Assembly: GCF_030160455.1 (NCBI RefSeq) | Contig: NZ_BSOJ01000032.1 | Location: 124,001 to 188,000, forward strand | Length of the DNA: 64,000 nucleotides | Source of the DNA: Limnobacter litoralis | GTDB lineage: Bacteria; Pseudomonadota; Gammaproteobacteria; Burkholderiales; Burkholderiaceae_B | Direction of reading: 5' to 3' | Part shown: positions 61,032 through 64,000 of the stretch, one piece after another | Position numbering within the stretch: the stretch's first letter is position 1 | Layout of the letters: each line of letters starts with the position of its first letter | Position numbers and translations under genes: made by a program | The notes under the pieces: generated by a model | The model's input: only the letters and a program-made list of their open reading frames with translations | What the model was told of the DNA's origin: nothing | Databases searched by the model: none

Positions 61032-62873
61032 TTAAGGCCGGGTGCGCAATTCGATCACCCGGTCGCGCAATGCTTCCATGTCGACGTCTGTTGCGTCAAT
61101 TGCCGGGCCAATCTGAAGATCGATTGGTCGGCCCCATTCCTTTTCCTTGAAGCGCGTTTTGCGCGTAAACACCGAGCCCCACAAGCCACCCAAAGCCATG
61201 GGTATTACAGGCACCGGGCTGTGCTCCAGAATTTTCAGCAATCCGGGTTTGAATTCACCAATTTCACCGTCGCTGGTCAGTTTGCCTTCCGGAAAGAGGC
61301 ACACCACCTCGCCGTCGTCCAGAGCGGCTTTGACCTGCCTGAACGCCGCTTCAAACACAGCAGGGTCTTCTTGCCGGCCGGCTATTGGAATGGCTTTGGC
61401 GGTGCGAAAAAACCAACCCAATGCCCTCATCTGGAAGATCTTGTAATACATGATGAAGCGCAGTGGCCGTCGAATGGCGGCAGCCAATACGACCGCATCG
61501 CTGAAGCCGATGTGGTTGCACACCACAATGCAAGGCCCTGTGTCGGGGATGTGTTGCAAACCCTTCACCTTGAAGCGGTACACCGTGTGAACCAGCGCCC
61601 ACACAATAAAACGCCACAGAAACTCGGGCACCAAACTGTAGATGTAAGCCGCCACCACCAGGTTGAACAGGCCGGCAAACAGTACCAGCGCCGGGGTCTG
61701 AAAACCGAGGCCGTGACAAAGCAAGCCCAGGCCAGCAGCAAGCACCATGAAAATCGCGTTCAAAACATTGTTGGTGCCGATTACGCTGGCCACATGCGCC
61801 TTGTCGGCGCGGGTCTGGATCAAGGCGTACAAGGGGACAGTGTAAAAGCCGCCGAACAGACCTGCCAGTGCGAGATTGATCCCGAAACGGATGGCCTGTT
61901 CGTTGTGCCAGAAAGGCAAAGGTGTGTTGATGAGAACCTGATCAGGCAGGTGACGCCAGGCCAGCAATAAAAACAGGCTGAGCCCAGCAGAGCCCAGCGG
62001 TACCAGGCCAATTTCGACCTGTTTGCCCGACAGCTTTTCACTGAACAGGGAGCCCAGGCCCACTCCGACCGAAAAAAGGCCCATCAGCCAGGTCAGGCCA
62101 GCAGAATCGAGTCTGAGGTGATGTTGGGCAAGGTCAGGCAATTGTGCCAGCACCATGGCACCGATGAACCAGAACCAGCTGATGCCGAGAATGCTGAGCC
62201 AGACCGATCGGGTTTGACGGGCCTGTTTGAATCCTGTCACGTTGGATCGCCACAGGTTGTTCAGTTCAAAGCTGGAAGGGTGCTTGGTTGGAATGCCCGG
62301 AATCCAGAAAGTGACCCCCAACCCGATCAGCGCAACCAGGCAAGGAATGAGGGCCAACAGCAGGGTAGAGCCTTTGATTGAGACCAGCACGCCTGCGGTG
62401 AGTGTGCCCAGCAGGATCATGATGAATGTCACGCTTTCAATGAGGGCGTTGCCGGCCATGATCTCTGTTGTGGCCAGTGTGGCAGGGAGATACGCGTACT
62501 TCACTGGTCCGAAAAACGCCGATTGCGTGCCGATCAGGAAAACGCAGCCCATCAGCAGCCAGAAATTGGCTTGAACCAAACCATACGCCGCCAGCAGCAT
62601 GATCAACAATTCGGTGGCTTTCAGAACTTGAATAAGACGCGCCTTGTTGAAATGGTCAGCCAGGTGCCCCCCAAGCCCGGAAAACAGTGCAAAGGGTGCG
62701 ATGAAGAGACCAGAGGCCAGGTTCGTGACCGTGGCCAGGCTGAGTTGGGTGTCAAACCGGGCGGCTTGATAAGTGAATAGCAAGACCAGCAGTTGCTTGA
62801 AAAGATTGTCGTTGAATGCGCCCAGCGCCTGGGCAGTGAAGTAGGGTAGAAACTTGCGGGTGGTCAGCAGCAT
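61032..62873 (-). CDS. MFS transporter fused to 1-acylglycerol-phosphate acyltransferase
   Basis: 613 residues. An N-terminal MFS domain of about 400 residues (LplT-like, 12 spans; starts TARKFLPYFTAQALGAFNDNL-like) is joined to a PlsC domain of about 190 residues. The acyltransferase motifs are CNHIGFSDAVVL (NHx4D type) and LFPEGKLTSDG. Similar fusions (with or without an acyl-ACP synthetase part) handle lysophospholipid flipping and re-acylation. The acyl-ACP synthetase third domain of LplT-Aas proteins is missing. Confidence 0.9.
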   Translation of the reverse strand: MLLTTRKFLPYFTAQALGAFNDNLFKQLLVLLFTYQAARFDTQLSLATVTNLASGLFIAPFALFSGLGGHLADHFNKARLIQVLKATELLIMLLAAYGLVQANFWLLMGCVFLIGTQSAFFGPVKYAYLPATLATTEIMAGNALIESVTFIMILLGTLTAGVLVSIKGSTLLLALIPCLVALIGLGVTFWIPGIPTKHPSSFELNNLWRSNVTGFKQARQTRSVWLSILGISWFWFIGAMVLAQLPDLAQHHLRLDSAGLTWLMGLFSVGVGLGSLFSEKLSGKQVEIGLVPLGSAGLSLFLLLAWRHLPDQVLINTPLPFWHNEQAIRFGINLALAGLFGGFYTVPLYALIQTRADKAHVASVIGTNNVLNAIFMVLAAGLGLLCHGLGFQTPALVLFAGLFNLVVAAYIYSLVPEFLWRFIVWALVHTVYRFKVKGLQHIPDTGPCIVVCNHIGFSDAVVLAAAIRRPLRFIMYYKIFQMRALGWFFRTAKAIPIAGRQEDPAVFEAAFRQVKAALDDGEVVCLFPEGKLTSDGEIGEFKPGLLKILEHSPVPVIPMALGGLWGSVFTRKTRFKEKEWGRPIDLQIGPAIDATDVDMEALRDRVIELRTRP

Positions 62874-62959
62874 GCGGCGCAGTCGACAGCCAAAAGCCGC
62901 AGTTTAACTTCAATGTTGAATAGTTGTGAGTCACGCGCGGGTGGTATCACCCTTCGGGA

Positions 62960-63184
62960 CTAGGATTTGACGCAGCGCTCAATCCGGATCTGAGACCGGT
63001 TCAGTGGTTTGCTCACGGCGTCTGGTGCCTGGTAGGTGCTGCATTGACCGATGAAACTGTACTGGGCCGTGTCCGAGTTGATGTTTTTATCGATCTGGAC
63101 CACACCGAGAACCAGCACGAAAAAAGCGCCCATGAACCAGAACAATTTTTCGTTTCGACGGAAGAACGCGTTGATGTCAAACAT
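62960..63184 (-). CDS. Small single-span membrane protein, hypothetical
   Basis: 74 residues from ATG 63182-63184 (MFDINAFFRRNEKLFWFMGA). One membrane helix at about 16-34, then a short periplasmic part with two Cys (GQCSTY and ERCVKS). Not recognised. It lies between the MFS-PlsC and MarR genes on the same strand. Confidence 0.65.
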   Translation of the reverse strand: MFDINAFFRRNEKLFWFMGAFFVLVLGVVQIDKNINSDTAQYSFIGQCSTYQAPDAVSKPLNRSQIRIERCVKS

Positions 63185-63265
63185 TTCAAATAAATAAACA
63201 ATATTCAGTTTTTGTAACTTTGCCCGCGCAATTTTTATCAATTGAAAACAAAAAGTCAAGTGAAA

Positions 63266-63748
63266 TCAATTGCTTTGCCGGGTAATCGGGCCCACGTCAA
63301 GAATCGGCGATGCGTCCAGTGTGTCAGCACCCATCAGATGAGTGACTTTGCCCAGCGTTGCTGCAATCTGGTGTTGCTCCCATTCGGGCAGTTGGGCAAA
63401 GTTGTGTGCAAAACGCGCTTGAAGGCTCGAAGGCGCCGCTTTGGCCTCGTGTTCGCCTTTTTCCGTCAGGATGACTTCCAGTCGACGCCGATCCTCACTG
63501 CTGCGGCGCTTTTCAATCAGCCCACGCTGTTCCAGTTTTTGCAATATTACAGTCGAGGTGACAGGCGACAAGGTAAGTGCTTTTGCCAGATCGCCGGGTG
63601 AAATGCCAGGGTTGTCTGCAACCAGTTGCAGGGTCAACAATTCAGACGTGGCCATGTCTGCAAGCTTGGCCAATTCCTTGGCGCTTGCCTCTGTGGCGCG
63701 AATGATGCGTCGCAAAGAAACCAGGCTGTTTTCCAGCGTGTTTTTCAT
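63266..63748 (-). CDS. MarR-family regulator
   Basis: 160 residues. Winged HTH in the middle: ISPGDLAKALTLSPVTSTVI then LEQRGLIEKRRSSEDRRRLEV, the wing with the Asp-Arg-Arg pattern of MarR. ATG 63746-63748 chosen (MKNTLENSLVSLRR); 14 more codons upstream are possible. Ligand unknown. Confidence 0.9.
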   Translation of the reverse strand: MKNTLENSLVSLRRIIRATEASAKELAKLADMATSELLTLQLVADNPGISPGDLAKALTLSPVTSTVILQKLEQRGLIEKRRSSEDRRRLEVILTEKGEHEAKAAPSSLQARFAHNFAQLPEWEQHQIAATLGKVTHLMGADTLDASPILDVGPITRQSN

Positions 63749-64000
63749 GAAAATTGCCTGCGGAAATGCGTTTATTTTCAAAAGAGCCACTATTGTAATG
63801 TGCCGCTGTGTATTGCAATTGTTACAGCCTCGCGATTTTGCACACTCTACAAACTATTTTTTCCGCAATTTGATTTAATTTACAAAGTAAACTATTATTG
63901 TGTTTGTCCTTTCATAAAACAGCGATTTTCAACGAATTTCGCTGCTTTTACGAAAGGGTGATCAAAAAAATACTTTTATAAATAAACTGTTTGTGCCGAA
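63749..64000. other. Intergenic region at the right edge
   Basis: About 250 AT-rich bases with no gene. It probably holds the marR promoter and one for a gene beyond the window. A small palindrome, TTTAC-AAA-GTAAA (63879-63891), could be a MarR operator. Confidence 0.5.
63879..63891. promoter_or_regulatory. Possible MarR operator
   Basis: TTTAC-AAA-GTAAA, 5-bp arms, about 130 bases upstream of the MarR start. Short palindromes in AT-rich DNA arise easily, so the call is weak. Confidence 0.3.

Overview
The window reads as chromosome of an aerobic, Gram-negative betaproteobacterium, probably Burkholderiales; Limnobacter-like is my best guess from gene content and moderate GC, but this is inference and no rRNA or tRNA marker is present. 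Genes are dense and mostly ordinary in base composition. No phage, IS element or CRISPR array was seen.

Region 1 (1-16 kb) is an alcohol/aldehyde oxidation island. On the minus strand lie pqqA-pqqB-pqqC-pqqD-pqqE (PQQ cofactor synthesis) followed by an ABC ATPase and the first codons of its permease, of the kind that accompany PQQ-dependent alcohol dehydrogenases. Next come an outer-membrane porin and a long sigma54-dependent activator (AcoR type). Divergent from the activator are a PedF-type cytochrome c, a MoxJ-like periplasmic binding protein and a PQQ-associated beta-propeller protein. A repeat-filled 0.87 kb spacer leads to a tungsten-type aldehyde oxidoreductase operon (aorA ferredoxin, aorB tungstopterin subunit, aorC FAD subunit, aorD MoaD-like, one unknown). 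Near-perfect sigma54 -24/-12 elements (TGGCAC-N5-TTGC, or TGGCAG in one case) precede pqqA, the porin, pedF and aorA. A shared 17-bp palindrome TGTNNCAWWWTGNNACA lies upstream of three of them. This suggests one activator couples periplasmic alcohol oxidation to cytoplasmic aldehyde oxidation. A tungstate ABC transporter (tupBCA) with a convergent HTH/binding-protein-like regulator sits 20 kb away at 34-37 kb. The quinoprotein dehydrogenase itself is not in the window.

Region 2 (16-25 kb): a histidine kinase, response regulator and phosphoethanolamine transferase operon; a TonB-dependent receptor; then a tight four-gene operon of a MotA/ExbB-like protein, an ExbD-like anchor with a large periplasmic domain, a membrane protein and a lipoprotein, which I do not recognise as a named system.

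Region 3 (25-34 kb): SDR plus AraC regulator; a TetR regulator divergent from an SDR, a diiron ferritin-like protein and a Baeyer-Villiger-type monooxygenase, with a clear palindromic operator between; ChrA chromate transporter; a YbfB-type MFS protein.

Region 4 (37-56 kb): mixed metabolism and housekeeping: Old Yellow Enzyme, AroQ, tandem GST-fold protein, molybdopterin oxidoreductase, FabH-like ketosynthase, queuosine precursor transporter, several alpha/beta hydrolases, CHMI isomerase, a beta-helix/diheme cytochrome fusion lipoprotein, MscS channel and small hypothetical proteins.

Region 5 (56-64 kb): a chemotaxis signalling operon (MCP, CheY, STAS protein, CheA, CheW), an MFS-acyltransferase fusion, a small membrane protein and a MarR regulator at the right edge.
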